Shown here one piece after another: positions 8,830-18,985 of a stretch of 64,000 nt of DNA (position 1 is the first letter of the stretch; the number at the start of each line of letters is the position of its first letter). Source of the DNA: Chlamydia sp. 04-14 (GTDB lineage Bacteria; Chlamydiota; Chlamydiia; Chlamydiales; Chlamydiaceae); NCBI RefSeq assembly GCF_036632095.1, contig NZ_JAPYKW010000001.1, positions 62,001 through 126,000 of the forward strand, given 5' to 3'. The position numbers and the translations under genes are program-made. The notes under the pieces are model-generated. The model had not been told where the DNA came from. It saw only the letters and a program-made list of their open reading frames with translations, and did no database searches.

Positions 8830-10563
8830 ATGAAAACTTCCCAGCTTTTTTACAAAACTTCTAAAAATGCAAATAAAGAAGCCGCTGTTTTATCTTATGA
8901 GCTTCTAGAAAAAGCTGGATATATTTTCAAAACGGCAAAAGGAATCTATACCTATACTCCATTATTTTGGCGTGTAGCTCTTAAGATGATGGATATTATT
9001 CGCGAAGAGTTAAATGCCATTGGAGGTCAAGAACTTGTGCTTCCCATTCTTCATCCTGCAGAACTCTGGCAAAAGACAGGGCGTTGGGAAGCGTTCCGCT
9101 CTGAAGGCCTGCTCTATACTCTAAAGGATAGAGAGGATAAAGAACTCTGCCTTGCTCCTACTCATGAAGAAGTCGTTTCCATGTTTGTCTCTCAATGGCT
9201 ATCAGGAAGAAAACAATTGCCTATCCATCTGTATCAAATCGCAACAAAATTCCGAGACGAAATCCGACCAAGATTCGGATTGATGCGCGCTAGAGAATTC
9301 CTAATGGAGGACAGCTATACATTCTCAGATTCTCCGGAACAGATGAATGAGCAATACGCCAAGCTTAGACAAGCCTATCAAAATATATTCGATAGATTGG
9401 AAATCAAATATGTTATTGTAGAGGCGGATGGAGGAAAGATTGGCAAGGGGAAATCCGAGGAATTCCATGTTCTCTGTTCCCTAGGAGAAGATACTATTTG
9501 TGTGAGTGGTGCTTACGGTGCGAATATTGAAGCTGCGGTTTCACAACCTCAACAATATACGTATGATAAAGAACATCTCCCTATAGAAGAAGTAATCACG
9601 CCTGATGTACGAACAATAGAAAATCTCCAGGACTTCTTCTCCCTTCCCCCTCATAAAATCATTAAAACTCTAGTGGTTAAGCTCTCATATGGAGAAAAAG
9701 ACAAGTTTGCTGCTATAGGCATCCGAGGAGATCGTCAGCTCAATCTGACTAAAATACGCTCTAAACTTAATGCTGATGAGTGCATCCTAGCTTCAGATGA
9801 GGAAATTCAAAAACATCTAGGCACAGAAAAAGGCTTTATCGGTCCTTTAAACTGTCCTATCGAATTTTATGCTGATGAAACCACACGCTGTATGACAAAC
9901 TTTGTCTGTGCAGGGAACACTAAAGATAAACATTACAAAAACGTAAACTGGGATCGAGATATTCCCCGACCTGAATATGCGGATTTCCTTCTTGCTGAGG
10001 CGGGAGATCTTTGCCCAGCAAATGGCAATTCTCCCTATGAAATCTTTGAAGGTGTAGAAGTTGCGCATATTTTTAATCTAGGTACACGCTATACAGAATG
10101 TTTCGAAGTAGGCTTCCAAAATGAACAGGGTGAACAACAAACCTGTTGGATGGGAACCTATGGCATTGGCATTGGCAGAACCTTAGCTGCTTGTATAGAA
10201 CAACTTGCCGATGATCGTGGCATCGTCTGGCCTAAAGCGATTGCTCCTTTTGATATCGCTATTCTTTACAATGGTGGTGACTCTGCATCTCAAGAAGCTG
10301 CTGAAAAAATCTATAAAGATCTCCAAAATTATGGTTATGCTCCTCTATTAGATGATCGCAATGAAAGACTTGGATTTAAATTAAAGGATAGCGATCTTAT
10401 TGGAATTCCGTACAAGCTTATTCTAGGCAAAACTTTCCAAAGCTCTGGGATACTTGAAATAGAATCTCGATCCAAAGAAAAGTTTTCCGTAGAACCAAAA
10501 GATTTTTTCAACTGGTGTGAGAATTATTTTCCAAAACCCCGTGGTTTCTCCCCCATTTCCTAG
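8830..10563 (+). CDS. proS: Prolyl-tRNA synthetase
   Basis: A class II aminoacyl-tRNA synthetase charging tRNA-Pro, 577 residues, close to bacterial ProRS length. Motif 1 is around [12 protein letters not shown]; motif 2 is [21 protein letters not shown]. An editing-domain insertion (about 225-385) holds IIKTLVVKL and [10 protein letters not shown]. Motif 3 is [15 protein letters not shown], and the anticodon-binding domain is at the C-terminus. The cytosolic translation role is secure. The start is the ATG at 8830; the same frame has no earlier good start. The gene ends eight bases before the CIRCE element of the heat-shock operon. Confidence 0.95.
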   Translation: MKTSQLFYKTSKNANKEAAVLSYELLEKAGYIFKTAKGIYTYTPLFWRVALKMMDIIREELNAIGGQELVLPILHPAELWQKTGRWEAFRSEGLLYTLKDREDKELCLAPTHEEVVSMFVSQWLSGRKQLPIHLYQIATKFRDEIRPRFGLMRAREFLMEDSYTFSDSPEQMNEQYAKLRQAYQNIFDRLEIKYVIVEADGGKIGKGKSEEFHVLCSLGEDTICVSGAYGANIEAAVSQPQQYTYDKEHLPIEEVITPDVRTIENLQDFFSLPPHKIIKTLVVKLSYGEKDKFAAIGIRGDRQLNLTKIRSKLNADECILASDEEIQKHLGTEKGFIGPLNCPIEFYADETTRCMTNFVCAGNTKDKHYKNVNWDRDIPRPEYADFLLAEAGDLCPANGNSPYEIFEGVEVAHIFNLGTRYTECFEVGFQNEQGEQQTCWMGTYGIGIGRTLAACIEQLADDRGIVWPKAIAPFDIAILYNGGDSASQEAAEKIYKDLQNYGYAPLLDDRNERLGFKLKDSDLIGIPYKLILGKTFQSSGILEIESRSKEKFSVEPKDFFNWCENYFPKPRGFSPIS

Positions 10564-10570
10564 AGATAGA

Positions 10571-10597
10571 TTAGCATTCTTTGGAATCGAGTGCTAA
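10571..10597 (+). promoter_or_regulatory. CIRCE operator of the hrcA-grpE-dnaK operon
   Basis: The inverted repeat TTAGCATTC - 9 bases - GAGTGCTAA matches the CIRCE consensus (TTAGCACTC-N9-GAGTGCTAA) with one mismatch in the left arm. It is the binding site of the HrcA repressor. It lies just upstream of a promoter (10604-10632), so bound HrcA would block transcription of the operon that encodes HrcA itself. Confidence 0.93.
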
Positions 10598-10603
10598 ATA
10601 ACC

Positions 10604-10632
10604 TTGACCTCAGGAGACCGTTTTCCTATAAT
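10604..10632 (+). promoter_or_regulatory. Sigma-66 type promoter of the heat-shock operon
   Basis: TTGACC at 10604-10609 and TATAAT at 10627-10632 are separated by 17 bases, near-consensus for the main sigma factor. CIRCE ends seven bases upstream of the -35 hexamer. The expected start point is about 10639, giving a leader of roughly 30 bases before the hrcA ATG at 10672. Confidence 0.85.
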
Positions 10633-10671
10633 AGTCACCAGCGAATAGATTACTTATATTGGAAAACTGAC

Positions 10672-11832
10672 ATGTCCAGGTCGTGGATCTCAAAACGAGA
10701 GTCTAAGGTTCTTTACATACTCTTAACAACAACAGAACTGTATTTAAAAACAGGTCAGCCTGTTGGGTCAAAAACTCTGAAGGAATATGAATCTTCCAAT
10801 CTAAGTACGGCAACTATTCGTAATTATTTTTCGGAGTTAGAGGCAGAAGGATTTCTAAAAAAGAATCACATCTCCGGGGGTAGGATCCCCACGGATCTAG
10901 CTTTTCGTTATTATGTGGACCACTGCGCAGACTTTTCTCAGGAAGAATTACCCGAATCTACAATAAATCTGTTAAATCAATTGCCCGAAGAAAGCCAAAA
11001 TATCGTCAAAGATTTACAAAAGGCATCAGAACTCTTAGGAGAAGCGCTACAACTGCCTACATGTTTTTCCTCTCCGCGATTTGAAAATGACTCCGTAACT
11101 AATATCCAACTTTCTTTGGTGGATGAACAACGCGCTGTTGTCATTCTATCCACAGAATTCGGTCAGGTATTTACAGACACCCTATGGCTATCAGAAACAT
11201 CAAATCCAGCTTCTTTAAAACGTATCGAAACCTTTCTTCAAAGTTATGTCCGTAAGCAATCCCCAACCGAGATTCTTTCACAAAAAGAAGAAGATCTAGG
11301 GATGACTCTATATAACGAAGTCGTAGTACGTTATCTCACCCGTTATTGTAATTTCAGTGAGGAAGATTTATATCAAACAGGATTATCAAAACTCTTAAGA
11401 TATGAGTCTTTTAAAGATCCCGATATGCTAGCTCTAGGATTATCATTTTTTGAAAACCGACGCCATATGTGTAAACTTTTAGATATTGGTATGCACAGAG
11501 ACCGACCCACAGCATTTATAGGTAATGAGCTTTCTGATATTTTTGGAACTCCAAACCCACAATGTGCTGTTATTACGACTCCTTACTATATGAATCGCAC
11601 TCCATTAGGAGCCTTTGGTGTGCTAGGCCCTATCAATCTTCCCTATAAGGAGATTTATAGAACCCTTACACTATTTGCAGAGAAAATCAAAGCAAGCCTG
11701 ACACAAAGTTTCTATAAGTTTAAATTATCTTTCAGAAGACCTTGTCCTTCCGATCCTAAACTCTCCAAAGAACCTACATTACTGGCAAGATACTCTTCTA
11801 TAAAACTCTTACCCCCTAAGGAGACGTCATGA
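10672..11832 (+). CDS. hrcA: Heat-inducible transcription repressor HrcA
   Basis: HrcA represses class I heat-shock operons by binding CIRCE. The N-terminal winged-helix domain contains [18 protein letters not shown] and [18 protein letters not shown] segments, and [15 protein letters not shown] marks the family's wing-linker. The regulatory domain follows, and a basic, chlamydia-type C-terminal extension runs to residue 386. I chose the ATG at 10672 because an in-frame GTG at 10591 lies inside the CIRCE operator and upstream of the promoter, so it cannot be translated from that transcript. The stop overlaps the grpE start (ATGA), so expression is coupled. Confidence 0.93.
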   Translation: MSRSWISKRESKVLYILLTTTELYLKTGQPVGSKTLKEYESSNLSTATIRNYFSELEAEGFLKKNHISGGRIPTDLAFRYYVDHCADFSQEELPESTINLLNQLPEESQNIVKDLQKASELLGEALQLPTCFSSPRFENDSVTNIQLSLVDEQRAVVILSTEFGQVFTDTLWLSETSNPASLKRIETFLQSYVRKQSPTEILSQKEEDLGMTLYNEVVVRYLTRYCNFSEEDLYQTGLSKLLRYESFKDPDMLALGLSFFENRRHMCKLLDIGMHRDRPTAFIGNELSDIFGTPNPQCAVITTPYYMNRTPLGAFGVLGPINLPYKEIYRTLTLFAEKIKASLTQSFYKFKLSFRRPCPSDPKLSKEPTLLARYSSIKLLPPKETS

Positions 11833-12392
11833 CAGATTCCTCTAACGAACATGAAGCAGAAAATTCTTCAGTTCCTACTCCCGATAATGAGATTCAGGAT
11901 CTCCAACAAGAAATAGCCACGTTAAAAGCGGAGCTAAAAGAAAAAAATGATAAATACTTAATGGTCCTTGCGGAATCAGAAAATGCCCGCAAGCGCATGC
12001 AAAAAGAACGCCAAGAAATGATGCAATATGCAGTGGAAAATGCTCTCATAGACTTTTTAGTCCCTATAGAAAGCATGGAAAAAGCTTTAGGATTCGCATC
12101 ACAAATGTCAGATGAAGTGAAAAATTGGGCTTTAGGATTCAATATGATCCTACAACAGTTTAAACAAGTTTTTGAAGAGAAGGGTATCATTGAATACTCC
12201 TCAGTAGGACAAAAATTTAATCCATTTTTACATGAAGCAATGGAAACAGAAGAAACTACAAAAGTCCCCGAAGGTACTATCGTGGAAGAATTTTCTAAAG
12301 GCTATAAAATCGGAGATCGCCCCATACGTGTTGCGAAAGTCAAAGTAGCGAAGGCACCCGCACCTCAAGGAAAAGAAGAAGTAGAAAAATAA
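11829..12392 (+). CDS. grpE: Nucleotide exchange factor GrpE
   Basis: GrpE, 187 residues, releases ADP from DnaK. A long N-terminal coiled coil (about 20-75, [18 protein letters not shown] and onward) leads to the four-helix dimer region and a C-terminal beta domain with [12 protein letters not shown] and [16 protein letters not shown], the family signatures. It is cytosolic and works with DnaK encoded 30 bases downstream. The start overlaps the hrcA stop by four bases. The last residues are Lys/Glu rich, as in other chlamydial GrpE. Confidence 0.95.
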   Translation: MTDSSNEHEAENSSVPTPDNEIQDLQQEIATLKAELKEKNDKYLMVLAESENARKRMQKERQEMMQYAVENALIDFLVPIESMEKALGFASQMSDEVKNWALGFNMILQQFKQVFEEKGIIEYSSVGQKFNPFLHEAMETEETTKVPEGTIVEEFSKGYKIGDRPIRVAKVKVAKAPAPQGKEEVEK

Positions 12393-12422
12393 AATAAACC
12401 CCCTAGAGATTAGGTAAGAATC

Positions 12423-14417
12423 ATGAGCGAACAAAAAAAATCTAGTAAAATTATAGGGATAGACTTAGGAACGACCAACTCCTGCGTATCTGTAATGGAA
12501 GGCGGACAAGCTAAAGTCATTACCTCTTCAGAAGGAACACGCACAACACCTTCTATCGTAGCATTCAAAGGGAACGAAACTTTAGTAGGAATTCCTGCAA
12601 AAAGACAGGCTGTCACAAATCCTGAAAAAACATTAGCCTCTACAAAACGTTTCATCGGAAGAAAACATTCTGAAGTAGAATCTGAAATTAAAACAGTACC
12701 ATATAAGGTAGCTTCAGGATCTAATGGTGATGTCGTCTTCCTAGTAGATGGAAAACAATACACACCTGAAGAAATTGGCGCTCAAGTTCTTATAAAGATG
12801 AAAGAGACTGCTGAAGCATATCTTGGAGAACCCGTTACAGAAGCTGTGATTACTGTTCCAGCCTATTTCAACGATTCTCAAAGAGCTTCTACAAAAGATG
12901 CTGGACGTATCGCAGGCTTAGATGTCAAACGTATTATTCCTGAACCAACAGCTGCAGCTCTTGCTTATGGAATTGATAAAGCTGGTGATAAGAAAATCGC
13001 TGTCTTTGACCTTGGAGGAGGAACTTTCGATATCTCCATCTTAGAGATTGGCGATGGCGTATTTGAAGTGCTTTCCACAAATGGGGACACCCATTTAGGA
13101 GGTGATGACTTCGATGAAGTTATTATTAAATGGATGATCGAAGAATTCCAAAAACAAGAAGGTATTGATCTTAGTAAAGATAATATGGCTCTTCAAAGGC
13201 TAAAAGATGCTGCTGAAAAAGCAAAAATCGAACTTTCAGGAATGTCTTCCACAGAGATTAATCAGCCGTTTATCACTATGGACGCTAGTGGACCTAAACA
13301 CTTAACTCTAACATTAACACGTGCTCATTTTGAAAAGTTAGCTTCTAGTTTAATTGAACGCACAAAAGCTCCATGTCAAAAAGCTTTAGCAGATGCGAAA
13401 CTCTCTGCTAGTGATATTGATGATGTATTGCTCGTTGGGGGCATGTCAAGAATGCCTGCAGTTCAGGAAGTAGTAAAATCCATCTTCGGTAAAGAACCAA
13501 ATAAAGGTGTAAACCCTGATGAAGTTGTTGCTATCGGAGCAGCTATTCAAGGGGGTGTTCTTGGTGGTGAAGTAAAAGATGTCCTACTTCTCGACGTGAT
13601 TCCTCTTTCTTTAGGTATCGAAACTCTGGGAGGCGTGATGACTCCTCTCGTAGAGAGAAACACTACGATCCCTACACAAAAAAAACAAATTTTCTCAACA
13701 GCTGCAGATAACCAACCTGCAGTAACTATTGTTGTCTTACAAGGGGAACGCCCTATGGCAAAAGACAATAAAGAAATCGGAAGATTTGACCTTACAGATA
13801 TTCCTCCAGCACCTCGAGGACACCCTCAAATCGAAGTTGCTTTCGATATCGATGCTAATGGAATTCTTCATGTATCTGCAAAAGATGCTGCTAGCGGTCG
13901 TGAGCAAAAAATCCGTATCGAAGCAAGTTCTGGATTAAAAGAAGATGAAATCCAAAGAATGATCAATGATGCTGAGAAAAATAAAGAAGAAGATAAAAAA
14001 CGCCGCGAAGCTTCCGATGTAAGAAATGAAGCTGATAGTATGATCTTCAGAGCTGAAAAAGCCATCAGTGATTATAAAGAAAATATCCCTGAATCTTTAG
14101 TCAAAGAAATTGAAGAACGTATAGAAAAAGTACGTACAACTCTTAAAGAAGATGCTCCTGTTGAGAAAATCAAAGAAGCTTCCGAAGAACTCAGCCGTCA
14201 TATGCAAAAGATTGGAGAAGCTATGCAATCACAATCTGCATCTGCTGCTGCGTCTTCAGCTGCTAACGCTCAAGGCGGTCCCAATATCAATACAGAAGAT
14301 TTGAAAAAACATAGCTTCAGTACAAAACCACCTTCAGGAAACTCTGCTTCCTCAAGTTCAAATAATGATAACATTGAAGATGCGGATGTTGAAATCGTAG
14401 ATAAACCTAACGATTAA
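12423..14417 (+). CDS. dnaK: Chaperone DnaK (Hsp70)
   Basis: An Hsp70 chaperone of 664 residues. The ATPase domain opens with [13 protein letters not shown]; phosphate-binding [12 protein letters not shown] and the second loop [12 protein letters not shown] follow. The substrate-binding domain includes [14 protein letters not shown] and the helical lid, and the tail ends in DADVEIVDK, close to the usual EEVD-like bacterial terminus. It folds nascent and stress-damaged proteins with GrpE and DnaJ (dnaJ is not in this window). It is the last gene of the CIRCE-controlled operon and is followed by an intrinsic terminator at 14441-14480. Confidence 0.97.
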   Translation: MSEQKKSSKIIGIDLGTTNSCVSVMEGGQAKVITSSEGTRTTPSIVAFKGNETLVGIPAKRQAVTNPEKTLASTKRFIGRKHSEVESEIKTVPYKVASGSNGDVVFLVDGKQYTPEEIGAQVLIKMKETAEAYLGEPVTEAVITVPAYFNDSQRASTKDAGRIAGLDVKRIIPEPTAAALAYGIDKAGDKKIAVFDLGGGTFDISILEIGDGVFEVLSTNGDTHLGGDDFDEVIIKWMIEEFQKQEGIDLSKDNMALQRLKDAAEKAKIELSGMSSTEINQPFITMDASGPKHLTLTLTRAHFEKLASSLIERTKAPCQKALADAKLSASDIDDVLLVGGMSRMPAVQEVVKSIFGKEPNKGVNPDEVVAIGAAIQGGVLGGEVKDVLLLDVIPLSLGIETLGGVMTPLVERNTTIPTQKKQIFSTAADNQPAVTIVVLQGERPMAKDNKEIGRFDLTDIPPAPRGHPQIEVAFDIDANGILHVSAKDAASGREQKIRIEASSGLKEDEIQRMINDAEKNKEEDKKRREASDVRNEADSMIFRAEKAISDYKENIPESLVKEIEERIEKVRTTLKEDAPVEKIKEASEELSRHMQKIGEAMQSQSASAAASSAANAQGGPNINTEDLKKHSFSTKPPSGNSASSSSNNDNIEDADVEIVDKPND

Positions 14418-14440
14418 TATCCTAAAAATCTTATCGTTTA

Positions 14441-14480
14441 TTCCCTATTTCTCTGCAGAGGGATAGGGAATTTTCTTTTT
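14441..14480 (+). terminator. Intrinsic terminator after dnaK
   Basis: TTCCCTAT (14441-14448) pairs with ATAGGGAA (14463-14470), with further internal pairing around CTCTGCAGAG. The stem is followed by TTTTCTTTTT. It ends the hrcA-grpE-dnaK transcript. Confidence 0.85.
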
Positions 14481-14574
14481 AACCCTATCCATAAAAATAT
14501 CTTTGCATTAAAAACATCCAACAAAGGCTAGGTAAACCCATGAAAATTATAATTTCAGACATGGAGCAAAGTTG

Positions 14575-16608
14575 GTGAAAAAAATAAGAAAAAGAAGACC
14601 TAAAGGCTTTAGAAGAAGCTCTAAGCAAATCTTAATTTCCGGTGTCCTATTTGTTCATGCCAAGAAAGGTTTTGGATTTGTTACTCCTGACCATCCTGAA
14701 GAATACCCCTTTGATATTTTTATTCCTGCAAGAGACCTAAAAGGTGCTTTAGACGGAGATCATGTAGTTGTCTCTCTTTTCCTAAATTCTAAAGAAGGAG
14801 AAAAAAGAAAAGGAGTAATTCACCAAGTTGTATCTAGAGGAAAAACGGTTCTCGTAGGAACTATAACTTCGGTAATCGATGCAACAACCGCTCTCGTTTG
14901 TGTTAACGCGTTAGGGCCAGATATTCCTGTAAAAGCGAAACTTCTCCCCAAACGCTCCTATAAACTTGGAGATCGTTTATTACTAAGCACCCCCGCATGG
15001 AAGGAAAAACCCGAATCTAAAGAACCTCCTCCATTGGAAATGCTCGAATTTATTGGAAATATCTCCAATGCCAAATCGGATTTTCCCTGTATAAAAGCAG
15101 AATATGCTATTGAAGAAGATTTCCCAGAAGCTGTTATTGAAGAAACCAGCCATTTCTCACAAAAGCATATTAGTCAAGCCCTACGATCACGCAAAGACCT
15201 TCGCGATCTCCTGTGCTTTACTATAGATTCAATAACTGCAAAAGATTTCGACGATGCTGTATCGCTAACTTATGACAACAACGACAATTATATTCTTGGT
15301 GTTCATATTGCAGATGTCTCTCACTACGTGACACCACATTCTGCTTTAGATCAAGAAGCAAGTAAAAGATGCAACTCTATTTACTTTCCTGGGAAAGTGA
15401 TCCCGATGTTGCCTTCAGCACTTTCTGATAACCTTTGCAGCTTAAAACCCAATGTGGATAGGCTTGCAGTGTCTGTATTTATGACTTTTACCAAGGAAGG
15501 ACATTTATCTGATTACGAAGTATTTCGTAGCGTGATTCGGAGTAAATACCGTATGACCTACGATGAAGTAGATGAGATTGTAGAAAACAAACAACCCCAT
15601 CCTATATCAAAAACTCTCCTCGCTATGGCAGAGTTAAGCGAGAAATTCGCGGATATTCGAGAAAAACGTGGTTGCATCCGACTCGTTCTACCTTCATTTA
15701 CTATGTCGTTAGATAATCTTCAAGAACCTGTAGCTCTTATAGAAACACGACAAACTCTATCACATAAACTCATCGAAGAGTTTATGCTTAAAGCTAACGA
15801 AGTGATTGCTTATCATATTTCCCATCAAGGGGTCACTCTACCATTTAGAATTCATGAATCTCCAAATGATGAAAGTCTACTCTCATTCCAAGAGATGGCA
15901 AAAGCTATGGGTTTTGATATTATCATGACTCCAGCTCAAGAACCTGATTACCAATATTTACTACAAGAAAGCTCTGCAGGGCATCCTTTAGAATCGATTC
16001 TACATTCACAGTTTGTACGGAGTATGAAAACAGCCTCATATTCAACAGAAAATAAGGGGCATTACGGATTAAAACTCGATTTCTATACACATTTTACAAG
16101 TCCTATCCGTCGCTACATTGATCTTGTTGTTCATAGACTTCTATTTCATCCCATGTCGATAGAAGAAACTCGTTTAGAACACATCGTGAGAGCCTGCTCA
16201 ACACAAGAACGCATAGCTGCGAAAGCCGAATTTGCTTTCGAAAATCTTAAGAAGACCCGTTTCTTAGATAAGTTCTTAAAAGAACAACCTGAAACAATTT
16301 ATAAAGGCTTTATCATTACAACAAATCCCGAAGGAATTTCCTTCACGGTTCCAGAGTTTTGCCAAGAAGGTTGTATTCCAGCAGCGCAATTGCCCAAAGA
16401 ATATTCCTTGAAAAAGAAAACTTCTCCCGATGATCTTCCAAGCAAAATGCGTCCTGGAGCAATAATAGAGGTAAAACTTGCTGAAGTGAACCTTCTGAAT
16501 CAGGCAATTACCTGGTCTTTGGTAACCAAAACACCAAAAACTGCTAGTAAAAAACAATCTAACCCGGAAAAGAAACCTAGAACTAGAAGAAAAAGGAAAA
16601 CAGAATAA
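14575..16608 (+). CDS. rnr: Ribonuclease R (RNB exoribonuclease)
   Basis: A 3'-5' exoribonuclease that degrades structured RNA, about 677 residues. An N-terminal Lys/Arg-rich stretch precedes a cold-shock-like domain ([17 protein letters not shown]). The RNB catalytic core contains [12 protein letters not shown], with the metal-binding Asp residues, and [18 protein letters not shown] short S1-like region and a Lys/Arg tail end the protein. The start is not an ATG: a GTG at 14575, preceded three bases earlier by an in-frame TTG, sits eight bases after a GGAG at 14563-14566, and I prefer the GTG. The stop TAA shares its last base with the ATG of the glycosylase gene. Confidence 0.9.
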   Translation: MKKIRKRRPKGFRRSSKQILISGVLFVHAKKGFGFVTPDHPEEYPFDIFIPARDLKGALDGDHVVVSLFLNSKEGEKRKGVIHQVVSRGKTVLVGTITSVIDATTALVCVNALGPDIPVKAKLLPKRSYKLGDRLLLSTPAWKEKPESKEPPPLEMLEFIGNISNAKSDFPCIKAEYAIEEDFPEAVIEETSHFSQKHISQALRSRKDLRDLLCFTIDSITAKDFDDAVSLTYDNNDNYILGVHIADVSHYVTPHSALDQEASKRCNSIYFPGKVIPMLPSALSDNLCSLKPNVDRLAVSVFMTFTKEGHLSDYEVFRSVIRSKYRMTYDEVDEIVENKQPHPISKTLLAMAELSEKFADIREKRGCIRLVLPSFTMSLDNLQEPVALIETRQTLSHKLIEEFMLKANEVIAYHISHQGVTLPFRIHESPNDESLLSFQEMAKAMGFDIIMTPAQEPDYQYLLQESSAGHPLESILHSQFVRSMKTASYSTENKGHYGLKLDFYTHFTSPIRRYIDLVVHRLLFHPMSIEETRLEHIVRACSTQERIAAKAEFAFENLKKTRFLDKFLKEQPETIYKGFIITTNPEGISFTVPEFCQEGCIPAAQLPKEYSLKKKTSPDDLPSKMRPGAIIEVKLAEVNLLNQAITWSLVTKTPKTASKKQSNPEKKPRTRRKRKTE

Positions 16609-17180
16609 TGCTTCCTGAAAGTTTTTTTCTAAACGATGACGTTCTTCATTTAGCAAAAGAGTTATTAGGACATATTCTTATCACAAAACTCTCCGGAAAA
16701 ACAACTTCAGGATTTATCGTAGAAACAGAAGCGTATCGTGGACCAGATGATAAAGCTTGCCATGCCTACAACTATAGAAAAACAAAAAGAAATAGTCCTA
16801 TGTATAGCCGTGGAGGTATTGCTTATATCTATCGCTGCTACGGCATGCATTCTTTGTTCAATGTAGTAACCGGGGATAAAAATCTTCCTCACGCAGTATT
16901 GATTCGAGCTATTCTTCCTCACGAGGGAGAAGATATTATGATCGAAAGACGCGGCTGGCAAAATAAATCCAAACACTTGCTTACCAATGGACCAGGAAAA
17001 GTTTGTCAAGCACTCAATCTTACCCTTGAACATAATACCCTTTCTCTTACCTCACCAAATCTTCATATAAGCAAAGAAAAAATTTCAGGAATAATTACAC
17101 AAACACCTCGCATAGGTATTGATTATGCCGAAGAGTACCGTGACCTTCCGTGGAGATTTTTATTAAATATAAAAAATTAA
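16608..17180 (+). CDS. mpg: 3-methyladenine DNA glycosylase (AAG/MPG family)
   Basis: A base-excision repair enzyme that removes alkylated purines, 190 residues, the full length of bacterial AAG-type proteins. Family marks are [17 protein letters not shown], which holds the catalytic Glu, then [32 protein letters not shown] and [17 protein letters not shown]. The gene overlaps the rnr stop by one base and appears co-transcribed with it. Nothing in its base composition suggests recent transfer. Confidence 0.92.
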   Translation: MLPESFFLNDDVLHLAKELLGHILITKLSGKTTSGFIVETEAYRGPDDKACHAYNYRKTKRNSPMYSRGGIAYIYRCYGMHSLFNVVTGDKNLPHAVLIRAILPHEGEDIMIERRGWQNKSKHLLTNGPGKVCQALNLTLEHNTLSLTSPNLHISKEKISGIITQTPRIGIDYAEEYRDLPWRFLLNIKN

Positions 17181-17363
17181 GAAAAATTTAGAGAAAAAAG
17201 CATTGAAAATTGCTAAAAAAAATTAAACATAAAGAATATAAGTATTCTAACCTCTGATATGGCAAGGAAAATCTAATAAAATATTATGGAGTCATATCGT
17301 AAACTCTGTTCTTATGTTAGTTCAATTAAAACTAGAAATCCTCTAACTCAAAAATAGTGATTT

Positions 17364-18026
17364 ATGAAAAAACACTTTATTACAGGCCTGATTATCCTTC
17401 TCCCCCTAGCAATTACTCTTGCTATTGTCGGAATGATAATGAATTTTCTTACTCAGCCGTTTGTTGGCCTGGTTTCAGGATTTTTCGAACGTATCAGCTT
17501 TTATTCCAAACACAAAGCTCTACTGAAATTTGTCTTGCAGATCATCCTCTTGTTTGGATTATTCTTCGCTACAGTCCTTCTAGGATTTCTTGCACGTTTA
17601 ATGATCTTCAAATCTCTGCTATCTATTTACGACAAAGTTCTTCACAGAATCCCTATTATAAAAACTGTTTATAAGGCTGCTCAACAAGTCATGACAACAA
17701 TCTTCGGATCCCAATCCGGATCATTCAAACAAGTTGTTATGGTTCCTTTCCCCAATGCACAAACACGTTGTATCGGTCTCGTTGCAGGGGATGCACCAAA
17801 TATCTGCTCTGATGATCCCGAAGATCCTATGATTACAGTATTTATTCCTACAACACCTAACCCCACTTCAGGTTTTCTCACTCTTTTTAAAAAATCTGAT
17901 ATTACTTTCTTGGATATGAAAATTGAGGATGCTTTCAAGTATATTATTTCTTGTGGCGTGCTCACTTCGGGATCAAATACCTCATGTTCCCCAATTACTG
18001 AAGCTTTAGGGCAAAATCCTCAGTGA
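17364..18026 (+). CDS. DUF502 family membrane protein
   Basis: A protein of 220 residues with two N-terminal hydrophobic spans (about 5-30 and 50-80), then a soluble domain with LHRIPIIKTVYKAAQQVM and VVMVPFPNAQTRCIGLVAG, the DUF502 hallmarks. This widespread inner-membrane family has no established biochemical function. The ATG at 17364 follows a 183-base gap after the glycosylase gene. The tail past the core domain is Ser/Thr rich and poorly conserved. Confidence 0.85.
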   Translation: MKKHFITGLIILLPLAITLAIVGMIMNFLTQPFVGLVSGFFERISFYSKHKALLKFVLQIILLFGLFFATVLLGFLARLMIFKSLLSIYDKVLHRIPIIKTVYKAAQQVMTTIFGSQSGSFKQVVMVPFPNAQTRCIGLVAGDAPNICSDDPEDPMITVFIPTTPNPTSGFLTLFKKSDITFLDMKIEDAFKYIISCGVLTSGSNTSCSPITEALGQNPQ

Positions 18027-18146
18027 TAAATGGGTCATTCTATTGAAAAAAAACGTTCCTTTGATTATCCTTTTCCTTAATTATAAGTCTCCGATCTTTC
18101 TCTCGATCACTTTGGAGAATTAAAAAGTTAAATATCGAGTTATCTT

Positions 18147-18308
18147 ATGACACGCATGAGTAAACAAGCTCGTCGAAGAGCAGTGAGTCCAAAAAAGCGT
18201 AAACCTATTTACGCAATTACTCATCCAAAACCCGCTCCAAGAATCGCTTACAAAGCACATAAAAATGCTGTAAGCAGTGAAAGTATTTTTATTCCGCAAA
18301 TTAGTTAG
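18147..18308 (+). CDS. Small basic protein, 53 residues, function unknown
   Basis: A short open frame starting MTRMSKQARRRAV and continuing with PKKRKPIYAITHPKPAP, about one quarter Lys/Arg. It has no close match that I can name. It lies 17 bases before a second 53-residue basic protein. The predicted charge suggests nucleic-acid or ribosome contact, but that is inference. Gene order in other Chlamydia keeps two tiny genes between the ribosomal/DUF region and ybeY, which supports it being real. Confidence 0.6.
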   Translation: MTRMSKQARRRAVSPKKRKPIYAITHPKPAPRIAYKAHKNAVSSESIFIPQIS

Positions 18309-18325
18309 TTACTAGAGTACCAGTT

Positions 18326-18487
18326 ATGTCACGACATCGTAGTTACGGTAAATCCATTAAAGGGGAAACTAAAAGAAACGTACTTAAACGTTTTGAACGG
18401 ATAGACGTTTTGCGTAAACTAGGCCGTTGGAATGATGCTACAGCAAAAAAAGCTACAGGCCTTCCTAAAACTCCTGTAATGAAATAA
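18326..18487 (+). CDS. Small basic protein of the Chlamydiae/Verrucomicrobia type
   Basis: A 53-residue protein starting MSRHRSYGKSIKGETKRNVL and continuing with KRFERIDVLRKLGRWNDAT, ending TGLPKTPVMK. This pattern (MSRHRSL, then RNVLKRFER, then GLPKT) matches the small basic protein family shared by Chlamydiae and Verrucomicrobia. The function is unknown; its size and charge resemble small ribosomal proteins. It lies between the other 53-residue gene and ybeY in the same direction. Confidence 0.72.
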   Translation: MSRHRSYGKSIKGETKRNVLKRFERIDVLRKLGRWNDATAKKATGLPKTPVMK

Positions 18488-18507
18488 AAAATCTACGCTG
18501 ATTTATC

Positions 18508-18984
18508 TTGAAAGAAGTTCCTATAGAAGTTTGTATTTCCAACAAGCAAAGCGATGTTTCCATTCGGATACAATCAGCGAAAAAGTTAGTCCTTTGTTGC
18601 TTACAACATTGGAAAATTCAGACGGATCAAGTATATATTTATTTCTTGGAAGATGAAGCCTTGGCACAACTTCATGATGAAATATTCTCTGATCCTTCAC
18701 TAACGGACACTATCACTCTACCTATAGATTCTCCAGGAACTGCTTCTCAACCTCATATTCTTGGGGAAGCCTTCATTAGTCCGAAAGCTGCTATACGATT
18801 TTTGAAAGATCGCGCTGAAGATTCTGATCTTCTATATGAAGAGATTTCTCGTTATGTTGTTCATTCTCTCCTTCACATGCTTGGATATGATGACCTGACT
18901 CCTGAAGAAAGAAAAAAAATGAGAGGTAAAGAAAATCAAACGCTATGTATGTTAAGAGAAAAAGACGCGCTTTTATCAGATTAA
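18508..18984 (+). CDS. ybeY: Endoribonuclease YbeY
   Basis: YbeY, 158 residues, is a metal-dependent RNase involved in 16S rRNA 3'-end maturation and ribosome quality control. The signature near the C-terminus is HSLLHMLGYDDLTPEERKKM, corresponding to HGxLHLxGYDH; here the last His is Asp, a variation that can still ligate metal. A DTITLPID-like segment and GEAFISPKAA match earlier family positions. The start is a TTG at 18508 without a clear Shine-Dalgarno sequence, so the exact N-terminus is uncertain. The next gene begins one base after the stop. Confidence 0.85.
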   Translation: MKEVPIEVCISNKQSDVSIRIQSAKKLVLCCLQHWKIQTDQVYIYFLEDEALAQLHDEIFSDPSLTDTITLPIDSPGTASQPHILGEAFISPKAAIRFLKDRAEDSDLLYEEISRYVVHSLLHMLGYDDLTPEERKKMRGKENQTLCMLREKDALLSD

Positions 18985-18985
18985 A

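Noticed and set aside
10591..10671. Longer HrcA starting at GTG 10591
   Set aside because: The GTG lies within CIRCE and ahead of the promoter, so the visible transcript cannot include it.
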